Source: Rhodobacter sp. (lineage in GTDB: Bacteria > Pseudomonadota > Alphaproteobacteria > Rhodobacterales > Rhodobacteraceae). Taken from it: a stretch of 6,560 bases of DNA. Shown here in pieces: positions 1 through 6,516 of the stretch (position 1 is the first letter of the stretch; every line of letters starts with the position of its first letter). Under the pieces are notes generated by a model that searched no databases, was not told the origin of the DNA, and was given only the letters and a program-made list of their open reading frames with translations. The stretch covers positions 1-6,560 of the forward strand of contig JAIXVS010000157.1 in assembly GCA_027482795.1 (NCBI GenBank), written 5' to 3'. Position numbers and translations under genes: made by a program.

Positions 1-2025
1 GGCACTGTGCGTTCTGGTGGCGATGCGGGTGCAAATGCGCGCCTGCAAGCCCCCCCGCCCACAGAAGAACTGGTTGCCTATTTCACAGGCCCCGTGGCTG
101 TGGGGGATGATGGCTATGCCCGCGCGTCCTTTACCCTGCCTGCCTTTAACGGCACGGTGAAGGTGATGGCGATTGCATGGTCGAAAACCGCCGTGGGGCA
201 GGCCAGCGCCGATGTGCTGGTGCGCGATCCTGTTGTGGTGGCCGCCAGCCTGCCGCGATTTATGGCGCTGGGCGATGCCTCGCGCCTAGCGCTTGACATC
301 ACCCATGCCACGGGCCCCACGGGGCAAATGGCACTGAATGTCACCGCGACGGGCCTTATGCTGGGCGATGTGCCTGCATCGGTTGATCTGGGCGAAAAGG
401 CAACCGTGCGCATCGAAGTTCCAATTGTGGCCGATGCGCTGGGCAATCAAACCGTCACCGTGGCCCTGACCACGCCCGATGGAAAAACCCTGCAAAAGAC
501 GCTGACCCTGCCCGTGCAAATCAACGATGCGCCTATCGTGCGTACATCACGCTTTGATCTGGCCGCAGGGGCCGAGTTTATCGCAGATAGCGCCCTGTTT
601 GATGGGCTGACGAATGCATCGGCAACCATCACCGCAGGCCCCATGGCACGGCTGAATGCGGCGGGGGTGATGCAGGCGCTAAACGGCTATCCCTATGGCT
701 GCACCGAGCAGATCACATCAAAGGCAATGCCACTTTTGTATCTGTCGGATTTAACCACGGGGCTGGGCATAAGCGCACCCGAAGACCTGCCTGCACGGAT
801 AAATGCGGCACTAAACGCCGTGTTAGTCACACAAAATTCCAGCGGTGCCTTTGGCCTGTGGCAAGTGGGCGATGGCGGCGATATGTGGCTGGATGCCTAT
901 GTCACCGACTTTTTGGGCCGCGCCCGCGCGCGCGGGTTCGAGGTGCCAGATCAGGCGTTCCGCATGGCGCTGGATAACCTGCGCAACCAAGTCAACTATT
1001 TCCCCGATTTCGATTATGGCGGCGAAGGTCTAGCCTATGCGCTGATGGTTTTGGCGCGCGAAGGCGCGGCGGCGATTGGCGATTTGCGATACTATGCCGA
1101 TGTGAAGGGCGATGCTTTTGCAACCCCCGCGGCCCAAGCGCAACTGGGCGCGGCGCTGGCAAGCTATGGCGATCAGCAGCGCGCGGATGCCATGTTTGCC
1201 CGCGCCGCCGCTGCTGTGGATGCATTGGGCACTACCGAAACCGAACAGATTTGGCGCGCTGATTACGGCACCAACCTGCGCGATGCGGCCGTTGTTTTGG
1301 CGCTAGCGACCGAAGCAAAAAGCCAAGTGGTCGATACCCAGAAACTACTGTCCGCCATTGCCGCCCCGCGCGCGCTGTCTAGCCAAGAACAGGTTTGGAC
1401 ATTGCTTGCCGCCGCCGCGATGAATGATGCTGGCACGGCCAGTGACATCACGGTGAACGGCGCGGCCGTATCTGGCCCTGCAATCCAGTTGACGGATGCT
1501 ATGGCAGCGCCAGTGCTGATCAAAAACAACGGCGCAGATACCAGCCTGACGATCACCACCATCGGCACACCCACGGGGCCAGAGGCGGCAGGCGGCGCAG
1601 GTTATGCCATTACGCGCAGCTATTTCACGCTGGATGGTGCGCCTGTTGATGCAAGCACTGTTAGTGTTGGCACCCGTCTGGCGGTGATTTTGGAAATCAC
1701 CCCCTTTGGGCGCGGCGAGGCGCGGCTGATGGTCAACGATCCGCTGCCCGCTGGGTTTGAGATTGATAACCCAAACCTGATCGGCAGCGCCCAGCCTGCG
1801 CTGGCGGGGTTTGATCTGCTGGCAGACACCGCGCACAGCGAATTCCGCCAAGATCGGTTTTTGTCGGCGGTTGACCGCATGGACAACTTGCCCTTCCGAT
1901 TGGGCTATGTTGTGCGCGCGGTATCGGCGGGCGAATTCCACCACCCTGCCGCCGTGGTCGAAGACATGTATCGCCCCGATCTTTCGGCCCGCACCGAAGC
2001 GGGGCGTGTTGTGATCACGAACTAG
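1..2025 (+). CDS. Bacterial alpha-2-macroglobulin (C-terminal part; gene starts before the window)
   Basis: This is the C-terminal 674 codons of a periplasmic pan-protease inhibitor. Family members are usually about 1,600-1,800 residues, so over half of the protein lies upstream. The reading frame is open from base 1, so the GTG at 7 is not a real start. Numbered from base 1, residues ~20-110 match the A2M family segment (LVAYFTGPV, then VRDPVVVAASLPRF). Residues ~225-480 form the alpha-helical thioester domain. Its motif YGCTEQ has Cys234 (bases 700-702) and Gln237 (709-711), the pair that forms the internal thioester that covalently captures attacking proteases. GAFGLW and WLDAYVTDFL follow, as expected for this domain. 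Residues ~540-672 are the C-terminal macroglobulin-like domain, with NDPLPAGFEIDNPNL and VVEDMYRPDL near the end. Family knowledge: YfhM-type A2M is encoded beside pbpC, as here, and the two are thought to act together in envelope defence. The N-terminal lipoprotein signal and bait region cannot be checked in this window. Confidence 0.95.
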   Translation, partial: GTVRSGGDAGANARLQAPPPTEELVAYFTGPVAVGDDGYARASFTLPAFNGTVKVMAIAWSKTAVGQASADVLVRDPVVVAASLPRFMALGDASRLALDITHATGPTGQMALNVTATGLMLGDVPASVDLGEKATVRIEVPIVADALGNQTVTVALTTPDGKTLQKTLTLPVQINDAPIVRTSRFDLAAGAEFIADSALFDGLTNASATITAGPMARLNAAGVMQALNGYPYGCTEQITSKAMPLLYLSDLTTGLGISAPEDLPARINAALNAVLVTQNSSGAFGLWQVGDGGDMWLDAYVTDFLGRARARGFEVPDQAFRMALDNLRNQVNYFPDFDYGGEGLAYALMVLAREGAAAIGDLRYYADVKGDAFATPAAQAQLGAALASYGDQQRADAMFARAAAAVDALGTTETEQIWRADYGTNLRDAAVVLALATEAKSQVVDTQKLLSAIAAPRALSSQEQVWTLLAAAAMNDAGTASDITVNGAAVSGPAIQLTDAMAAPVLIKNNGADTSLTITTIGTPTGPEAAGGAGYAITRSYFTLDGAPVDASTVSVGTRLAVILEITPFGRGEARLMVNDPLPAGFEIDNPNLIGSAQPALAGFDLLADTAHSEFRQDRFLSAVDRMDNLPFRLGYVVRAVSAGEFHHPAAVVEDMYRPDLSARTEAGRVVITN

Positions 2026-2028
2026 GCC

Positions 2029-4071
2029 ATGCGCGCGGGGTGGATCTTTGCCGCCGCCCTTGCGCTGGGCCTAACCGCCTATGAGCGCGACAGCGTTGAC
2101 GCTTGGATCGCCGCCACCCGCCTGCCGATTTTGCAGGTGGCGGTGGGCACCGAGATTTTGGACAGAAACGGCGAGGTGCTGCGCGCCTATACCACGGCGG
2201 GCGGGCGGTGGCGGCTGGGCGTTGATCTGGGCGATGTTGACCCCGATTTCGTAGCGGGGCTGATCGCCTATGAGGACGGGCGATTTTATACCCACCACGG
2301 CGTTGATCTGCGCGCGCTGCTGCGGGCGGGGGCGCAGGCCGCATGGAACGGGCGGGTGGTGTCTGGCGCATCGACCCTGACGATGCAGGTTGCCCGATTG
2401 CTAGAGGGTAGCGGCACGGGGCAAGTCGCGGGCAAATGGCGGCAAATGCGGCTGGCGCTGGCGCTGGAACGTAAGCTGTCCAAGTCTGAGATTTTGCAGC
2501 TATATCTGAACATTGCGCCCTATGGCGGCAATTTGGAAGGCATCCGCGCCGCAACTTTGGCCTATTTTGGCAAAGAGCCGCGCCGCCTGACCCCTGCCGA
2601 AATTGCGCTGCTGATTGCGCTGCCCCAATCACCCGAAGCGCGCCGCCCCGACCGCGCACCCGATGCCGCAACCGCCGCCCGCACCCGTGTTCTGGCCCGC
2701 CTTGTACGCGACGGGCTGATCAGCGCAGACGAGGCCGCCGCCGCCCAGCGCGAGGCGGCCCCGCGCGCGCGCGCGCCCTTTCCTGCGCTTGCGCCGCATC
2801 TGTCTGACAGCCTGCGCATTACCAATTCAGGCGCGCGGCAAGTGCAATCTACTTTGGACAAGCCCCTGCAAATCAGCCTTGAATCGCTGGCGTTAGAGAC
2901 TGTTTCAAACATCGGTGCGCAGGTGCAAATTGCAATTGTGGTGGCAAACCATGCCTCGGGTGAGGTGATTGCCTCGGTGGGTTCTGCCGCCTACCGCGCC
3001 GATGGGCGGGCGGGGTTTGTGGATATGACAACTGCGCGCCGCAGCCCTGGGTCTACGCTAAAGCCGCTGATCTATGGGCTGGCCTTTGACGAAGGTCTTG
3101 GCCACCCCGAAACGCTAATTGATGATCGCCCGACCGATTTTGGCGGCTATCGCCCGCAAAACTTTGACCGCCATTTTCGCGGTAAGCTGCGGATGCGGTC
3201 GGCCCTGCAACAATCATTGAACATTCCCGTCGTGGCGCTGACGCAGGCGCTGGGGCCAGATAAGCTGCTATCGGCCCTGTCGCGGGCGGGCGCGCAATAT
3301 GATCTGCCCAGCGGTCAAGCGGGGCTGGCGATTGCTTTGGGCGGGATTGGCGTTTCGTTACATGACTTGGTGCAGCTGTATGCTGGTATTGCACGGGGCG
3401 GGGTGGCGCTGCCACTGACAGCAACGCCGAATGCACAAGGATCGGGCCAGCGCATTTTATCGCGCGCGGCGGCATGGCAAGTGGGCGATATTTTGGCGGG
3501 CCTGCCCCCCCCTGCGGGCGCGCCTGCCAATCGGCTGGCCTATAAAACGGGCACGTCTTATGGCAACCGCGATGCTTGGGCCATTGGCTATGATGGCGCG
3601 CATGTGGTGGGGGTTTGGATTGGCCGCCCCGATGGCACGCCCATGCCAGGCGCGCTGGGGGCAGATTTGGCAGCGCCCGTGCTGTTTTCAGCCTTTGCGC
3701 GGATTAAACCCCAGCTTACCCCGCAGCCCCCTGCCCCGCCCGAAACCCTGCTGGTTGCGGGCGATCAGTTGCCCGAACCCCTGCGCGAATTCCGTGCGCG
3801 CGGCGCGGCCTTTGATGCCAAGCTTGGCGCGCCAAAGCTGATCTTCCCGCCCGATGGGGCCGAGGTAGAGCTGATGAAATCGGGCCTTCTGCTGCGGATT
3901 GAAGGCGGCACAGCCCCCTATACGATTATGGCCAATAATGCGCCCTTGCAGGCAGGGCTGACCGCGCCAGAGGTGATGATTTCGACCCTAACCGCGGGAT
4001 TCGTGACGCTGTCGGTGATTGATGCACAAGGGCGATCTACCCAATCGCGCATTCGCTTGCGCAATCCGTAA
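2029..4071 (+). CDS. pbpC: Penicillin-binding protein 1C (bifunctional GT51 glycosyltransferase / transpeptidase)
   Basis: This 680-residue class A PBP polymerises and cross-links peptidoglycan from lipid II in the periplasm. Residues ~3-18 form a short membrane anchor. The GT51 domain (~40-240) has catalytic Glu82 in YEDGRFYTHHG, GASTLTMQ at 113-120, and ERKLSKSEILQLYLN at ~147-161. The transpeptidase domain (~290-560) has the nucleophile Ser342 in STLK (342-345), SLN (396-398) and KTGTS (506-510). Wording such as KTGTSYGNRDAWAIG and SPGSTLKPLIYGLA is closest to PBP1C rather than PBP1A or PBP1B. The end (~602-680, PKLIFPPDGAEVEL to RLRNP) resembles the beta-rich PBP1C C-terminal domain that in relatives is linked to A2M interaction. 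The protein is shorter than E. coli PbpC (770 aa), mainly between the KTG region and this domain. ATG 2029 is the first possible start, because the A2M amber codon lies in the same frame just 3 bases upstream. There is no clear Shine-Dalgarno, so translational coupling or reinitiation is likely. Confidence 0.96.
   Translation: MRAGWIFAAALALGLTAYERDSVDAWIAATRLPILQVAVGTEILDRNGEVLRAYTTAGGRWRLGVDLGDVDPDFVAGLIAYEDGRFYTHHGVDLRALLRAGAQAAWNGRVVSGASTLTMQVARLLEGSGTGQVAGKWRQMRLALALERKLSKSEILQLYLNIAPYGGNLEGIRAATLAYFGKEPRRLTPAEIALLIALPQSPEARRPDRAPDAATAARTRVLARLVRDGLISADEAAAAQREAAPRARAPFPALAPHLSDSLRITNSGARQVQSTLDKPLQISLESLALETVSNIGAQVQIAIVVANHASGEVIASVGSAAYRADGRAGFVDMTTARRSPGSTLKPLIYGLAFDEGLGHPETLIDDRPTDFGGYRPQNFDRHFRGKLRMRSALQQSLNIPVVALTQALGPDKLLSALSRAGAQYDLPSGQAGLAIALGGIGVSLHDLVQLYAGIARGGVALPLTATPNAQGSGQRILSRAAAWQVGDILAGLPPPAGAPANRLAYKTGTSYGNRDAWAIGYDGAHVVGVWIGRPDGTPMPGALGADLAAPVLFSAFARIKPQLTPQPPAPPETLLVAGDQLPEPLREFRARGAAFDAKLGAPKLIFPPDGAEVELMKSGLLLRIEGGTAPYTIMANNAPLQAGLTAPEVMISTLTAGFVTLSVIDAQGRSTQSRIRLRNP
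2762..2776. repeat. Alternating CG tract, (CG)7C, inside pbpC
   Basis: An uninterrupted run of seven CG dinucleotides plus a C encodes the Arg-Ala-Arg-Ala linker at about residues 245-249. This lies between the GT51 and transpeptidase domains. It may simply reflect Arg/Ala codon choice in G+C-rich DNA, but it is a potential slippage and Z-DNA-prone site. Confidence 0.6.
3505..3512 (+). repeat. C8 homopolymer inside pbpC
   Basis: Eight consecutive C bases encode part of a Pro-rich loop (GLPPPAGAP) just before the KTG motif. It is the longest homopolymer I noticed in the window. Slippage here would remove the transpeptidase KTG motif and the C-terminal domain while leaving the GT51 domain intact. 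Confidence 0.7.
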
Positions 4072-4100
4072 TTGACAGGCGGCCCGCGCCCGCGCATGAC
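4072..4100 (+). promoter_or_regulatory. Candidate promoter for the MFS gene (strong -35, weak -10)
   Basis: TTGACA at 4072-4077 is a perfect sigma-70 -35 hexamer and begins right after the pbpC stop. At 17-base spacing the only -10 candidate is CATGAC (4095-4100), which matches TATAAT at 3 of 6 positions. The match on the -35 side makes this worth recording, but the poor -10 and the G+C-rich spacer leave it unproven. The alternative is that the transporter is transcribed only by read-through from pbpC. Confidence 0.3.
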
Positions 4101-4107
4101 CGCCAAA

Positions 4108-4113
4108 AAGGAA
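4108..4113 (+). promoter_or_regulatory. Shine-Dalgarno site of the MFS gene
   Basis: AAGGAA lies five bases before ATG 4119 and is the clearest ribosome binding site among the + strand genes. It fixes this start over the nearby ATG at 4096, which is in another frame and hits a stop after 11 codons. Unlike pbpC, this gene does not depend on coupling for initiation. Confidence 0.75.
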
Positions 4114-4118
4114 ACCCT

Positions 4119-5249
4119 ATGCGCGATTTAATCAAGACACATGCCGCCCTGCTGTTTGCAGCAATTGCCAGCTTTATTCTGATGGGCGCGGGGCAATCGC
4201 TGTATGGGCCGACCTTGCCCGCCTATTCGCGCGCCTTTGCAATGGATGTGTCCAACGTGGGGCTGCTGGTATCATCGCATTGGATTGGCTGCGCGGTGGG
4301 GGTGGGGATGATGTTTGTCTATCCGCTGCGCATTACCCCGCGCCATGTGCTGGCGTCTATGCTGGCAGGATCGCTGCTGCTGGCATGGGGGCCGCATTTT
4401 GGCATTATTCTGGCGGGCGGGGTGTTGTTTGGCGCGGGCTATGGGGCTGCGACAGTGGTGTTTAACCCGCGCGTTTTGGCCGCCTTTGGCCCGCGCGGGC
4501 CTGCGATGGTTAGCCTAATCAACGCCTGCTTTGGCATTGGGGCCATTGCCGCGCCGCTGGTGTTTGTGGCGCTGAACAATAACCCCGCGCCCACCTTTTT
4601 GATTTGCGCAGGGATAGCCGCGCTGATTTGGGTGTTTGCGGGGCGCGCGGGTAAAGGGGCGGGCGAGCCTGCCGCCGCCATTGCCGCCGCCCCCTTTGCC
4701 CCGCACTGGCCGATACTGATTTTCCACGGCCTAGCCATTGCGATTGAGGCCAGCCTAATCGGCCTTGGCCCCACGGCGCTGATCCGCGCAGGCGTGGGCG
4801 AGGTGCGGGCGGCTGAACTGCTGTCTGTCTTTTTCATCGGCTTTCTGGTGGCGCGGGTTTTGCTGACCTTCGTCGCGCATCGCCTGCCCGCGCTGACCAC
4901 CGCCACGGTTGCGCTGCTGGGCTGCGGGGTAGCGTCGATTTTCAGCGCCACGGTTCTGCCCAGCGCTGGGTTTGTGGCGATGGGCTTTTGCGCGGGGCTG
5001 TTCTTTCCCAGCATGTATGTGGCGGCATCTGCCACAATGGGCGGGCACCCGCGCACGGCAGTTGCGATTATTGCGGCTGGGATGGTGGGCGGCATTATCG
5101 CGCCGCTGATCCTTTCGCCTGCGCTGCCCTATATGGGGAATTTCGGGTTTTTCTGGGTGTTTGGCGCGGTTGCGCTGACCATGGTGGCGGTGGGGGTATT
5201 TGCCCGCGCTAGACTGATGGGGCCAGCCGCATCCGCCCCTGCGGCGTGA
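4119..5249 (+). CDS. Major facilitator superfamily transporter, FucP/FHS-like, substrate unknown
   Basis: This 376-residue inner-membrane protein should be a secondary transporter with 12 predicted helices, judged by hydrophobic runs at roughly 8-29, 47-68, 76-92, 94-115, 128-152, 158-176, 197-222, 231-252, 258-282, 284-304, 313-335 and 341-363. The central loop after helix 6 (~177-196) is Ala/Gly-rich. Helices 4-5 carry GAGYGAATVVFNPRVLAAFG and LINACFGIGAIAAPL, which resemble the pattern of FucP/FHS-type sugar porters. GPTLPAYSRAF after helix 1 is also typical of MFS proteins. No residue here identifies the substrate, so sugar, drug and metabolite transport all remain possible. It has its own good Shine-Dalgarno 5 bases before the ATG and starts 47 bases after pbpC on the same strand. 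Its last 41 bases overlap the convergent phosphatase gene. Whether it works with the A2M/PBP1C pair is unknown. Confidence 0.88.
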   Translation: MRDLIKTHAALLFAAIASFILMGAGQSLYGPTLPAYSRAFAMDVSNVGLLVSSHWIGCAVGVGMMFVYPLRITPRHVLASMLAGSLLLAWGPHFGIILAGGVLFGAGYGAATVVFNPRVLAAFGPRGPAMVSLINACFGIGAIAAPLVFVALNNNPAPTFLICAGIAALIWVFAGRAGKGAGEPAAAIAAAPFAPHWPILIFHGLAIAIEASLIGLGPTALIRAGVGEVRAAELLSVFFIGFLVARVLLTFVAHRLPALTTATVALLGCGVASIFSATVLPSAGFVAMGFCAGLFFPSMYVAASATMGGHPRTAVAIIAAGMVGGIIAPLILSPALPYMGNFGFFWVFGAVALTMVAVGVFARARLMGPAASAPAA

Positions 5250-5943
5250 TCTGCCACACCTCGCGCCCCTCAACCACAATGGCGGACAATGGCCCACCAT
5301 AGGCGGCAGAACTATCGATATTCACGCGGTTGCCATAATGGGTGGGGGTGTCAATGGCGGTATGGCCATGCACAATCAGCGGGCCATGATCGCGCGGATC
5401 GTCTAGAAATTCGTGCCTGATCCAAACCAAATCATCTTCGATCTGATTGGCAAGCGCGATGCCTGGCCTAATGCCCGCGTGCACAAAAAACGCCGCGCCG
5501 CGCAGGTAATGCGTGGGCACGGAGGCCAGAAAATCGCGGTGGGGTTGGGGAACGGCAAGGCGCGCTTCCTCCCACACAGGGGCAAGAGGGCGGTCGGCCG
5601 CGTTTTTCACCCCATAAGACGCCAGAGTTTCCGCCCCGCCCAAACGCGGATGCAGATAGGATAAATCGCGCCGCAGCCCCGCATCATGGTAGTCGAAACT
5701 GGAAAGATAGCCCGCAAACATGCGGTCATGATTGCCCTTCAGCACAACCCAATCGGCCCCACCTGCGATGCCTGCGCGCAGATATTCGATCACCCCCGCA
5801 CTGTTTGGCCCGCGATCAACCAAATCACCAATATGAACGATGGGGGCGGGGCCAGAGGCGGCCATATCATCGGCGATTAAGCCATGCAGATCTTGCAGCA
5901 GGCCCAAATGGCCGTGAATATCACCGATGGCGTAGGTTTTCAT
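5209..5943 (-). CDS. Calcineurin-like metallophosphatase (PPP-type serine/threonine phosphatase family)
   Basis: This 244-residue, probably cytosolic, two-metal phosphoesterase has no signal peptide or membrane segment. The metal-binding motifs appear in the usual order: GDIHGH (7-12), GDLVDRG (39-45), GNHD (70-73), FFVHAG with His155, and VHGHT (191-195). GDLVDRG and HGHT favour the PphA/PrpA-like bacterial PPP group over ApaH, in which the matching motifs read DLVARG and FGHW. GNHD in place of the PPP GNHE is a small ApaH-like feature, so diadenosine polyphosphate hydrolysis is a possible alternative. The end (NRVNIDSSAAYGGPLSAIV) is typical of the family and shows that the protein is complete. 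GGGG at 5949-5952, five bases before the ATG, is a weak ribosome site. The gene lies 41 bases downstream of brnA on the same strand and converges on the MFS gene, overlapping it by 41 bases. Confidence 0.93.
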   Translation of the reverse strand: MKTYAIGDIHGHLGLLQDLHGLIADDMAASGPAPIVHIGDLVDRGPNSAGVIEYLRAGIAGGADWVVLKGNHDRMFAGYLSSFDYHDAGLRRDLSYLHPRLGGAETLASYGVKNAADRPLAPVWEEARLAVPQPHRDFLASVPTHYLRGAAFFVHAGIRPGIALANQIEDDLVWIRHEFLDDPRDHGPLIVHGHTAIDTPTHYGNRVNIDSSAAYGGPLSAIVVEGREVWQITPQGRMRLAPSV

Positions 5944-5984
5944 TGTAGCCCCAAAATGCGGGCCAAGGGAGCCAAAGGCGACAT
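5940..5984 (-). other. 14-codon mini-ORF linking brnA to the phosphatase gene
   Basis: An ATG directly abuts the brnA stop (TAAATG), and the resulting 14-codon frame (MSPLAPLARILGLQ) ends in a TGA that overlaps the phosphatase ATG (ATGA). It fills the whole 41-base gap. No known peptide is recognised. It may be chance, or it may act as a coupling or leader element that carries ribosomes from brnA to the phosphatase. Confidence 0.2.
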
Positions 5985-6209
5985 TTATAGCCCTGCTTCC
6001 CTGCGCAGTGCAGCATTGATCCGCGTCTGCCAGCCTTTACCACTGGCGCGCAGTTTTTCCAAAAGGTCGGCGTCCAGCATAATGTTCACCCGCTGTTTGC
6101 GCAGCGGTGAGGGCATGGGCGGACGGCCCCGCTTGGCGGCCAAAACCCAAGCGCTGTCAAGTTCCGCAACCTCATCATCTGGGCCGATATAGGCCTTAGG
6201 ATTGTTCAT
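5985..6209 (-). CDS. brnA: BrnA family antitoxin
   Basis: This 74-residue antitoxin of a type II toxin-antitoxin pair should bind and neutralise BrnT and repress the brnTA promoter. The N-terminal half (1-37, DDEVAELDSAWV, then KRGRPP) corresponds to the toxin-wrapping region. Residues ~38-70 (KQRVNIMLDADLLEKLRASGKGWQTRINAALRR in pieces) match the BrnA ribbon-helix-helix DNA-binding domain, and GKGWQTRINAALR is nearly the family consensus. The length is normal for the family. The start is set by a strong Shine-Dalgarno, GAGAGGT at 6218-6224, eight bases before the ATG. It overlaps the end of brnT by 14 bases, the usual toxin-first order, so the two are translated from one mRNA. Confidence 0.92.
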   Translation of the reverse strand: MNNPKAYIGPDDEVAELDSAWVLAAKRGRPPMPSPLRKQRVNIMLDADLLEKLRASGKGWQTRINAALRREAGL

Positions 6210-6468
6210 ATAAATTTACCTCTCGCGCATTCGCCTTGCGCAGACTGATCACGCGCAGACTTTCGCCGCGCCAACACCACGCCAATACATGCAGGCGGCC
6301 ATGGATGGCCCCAAGCGTCACAAAACGCGGCTCGCCTTGGCGGTTGTCTTCGCGGGTTAGCGCGCTGTCCCAATCCAATGCAGACACATCGGCGAAATCA
6401 ACCGCGCGGTCGGTGAGCGTGGCTTGGCGCTTTGCCTCGTTCCATTCCAAGTCTGGCCCGCGTTTCAT
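6196..6468 (-). CDS. brnT: BrnT family toxin (RelE-fold ribonuclease)
   Basis: This 90-residue BrnT toxin, by family knowledge, cleaves RNA and arrests translation until bound by BrnA. Family landmarks are LEWNEAKRQATL (7-18), VDFADV (23-28), EPRF (46-49), GRL (57-59), and the C-terminal block LRVISLRKANAREVNLYE (71-88) with conserved Arg72, Arg77 and Glu83. I place the start at ATG 6468. A longer frame opens at 6537 and would add 23 residues (MASLCRAYW and on) that do not fit the family and would cover the promoter-like AT-rich segment. One oddity is that the usual KHG turn before V-x-F reads DRA here (20-22). No Shine-Dalgarno precedes the ATG, which fits a leaderless message. The toxin is probably active when unopposed, but that cannot be judged from sequence alone. 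Confidence 0.9.
   Translation of the reverse strand: MKRGPDLEWNEAKRQATLTDRAVDFADVSALDWDSALTREDNRQGEPRFVTLGAIHGRLHVLAWCWRGESLRVISLRKANAREVNLYEQS
6218..6224 (-). promoter_or_regulatory. Shine-Dalgarno site of brnA
   Basis: GAGAGGT on the minus strand, eight bases before the brnA ATG and inside the brnT 3' end, is the strongest ribosome site in the window. brnT has none. This contrast would favour antitoxin synthesis over toxin synthesis from the shared transcript. Confidence 0.75.
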
Positions 6469-6469
6469 A

Positions 6470-6497
6470 TGTTTAATATACACACAAAAAAGGCGCG
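6470..6497 (-). promoter_or_regulatory. Candidate brnTA promoter with overlapping operator-like dyad
   Basis: TATATT (6475-6480, minus strand) is a good -10 box in the only AT-rich patch nearby. A weak -35 candidate, TTGCGC, lies 16 bases upstream at 6497-6502. A start about 7 bases past the -10 would fall on or next to the brnT ATG, giving a leaderless mRNA. The 15-base segment 6470-6484 (plus strand TGTTTAATATACACA) is an imperfect dyad, with 5 of 7 pairs symmetric around 6477. It covers the -10, where an autorepressing BrnA would be expected to bind. Confidence 0.4.
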
Positions 6498-6516
6498 CGC
6501 AATGGCTTTGCCAATA

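Noticed and set aside
50..56. C7 run in the A2M gene as a phase-variation tract
   Set aside because: It encodes a Pro-rich stretch, and runs of this length are expected by chance in DNA this rich in C.
1345..1944. 199-codon open frame on the minus strand inside the A2M gene
   Set aside because: It lies wholly opposite a well-supported coding sequence, has low-complexity Arg/Gln-rich composition and no recognisable domain. Such antisense frames are common in G+C-rich genes.
2015..2671. 218-codon minus-strand open frame across the A2M-pbpC junction
   Set aside because: It is opposite the conserved GT51 domain. Its product is Pro/Arg/Ala-rich with no motif.
4078..4104. GGCGG/CCGCC inverted repeat between pbpC and the MFS gene as a terminator
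   Set aside because: The stem is only 5 bp with a 17-base loop, and on the plus strand an A-run rather than a T-run follows.
4096..4131. 11-codon mini-ORF overlapping the MFS start
   Set aside because: It contains the Shine-Dalgarno of the MFS gene itself, has no ribosome site of its own, and is likely chance.
4439..5095. 218-codon minus-strand open frame inside the MFS gene
   Set aside because: It is a shadow of a transporter with clear membrane helices. The translated product is Ala/Pro-rich and unrecognised.
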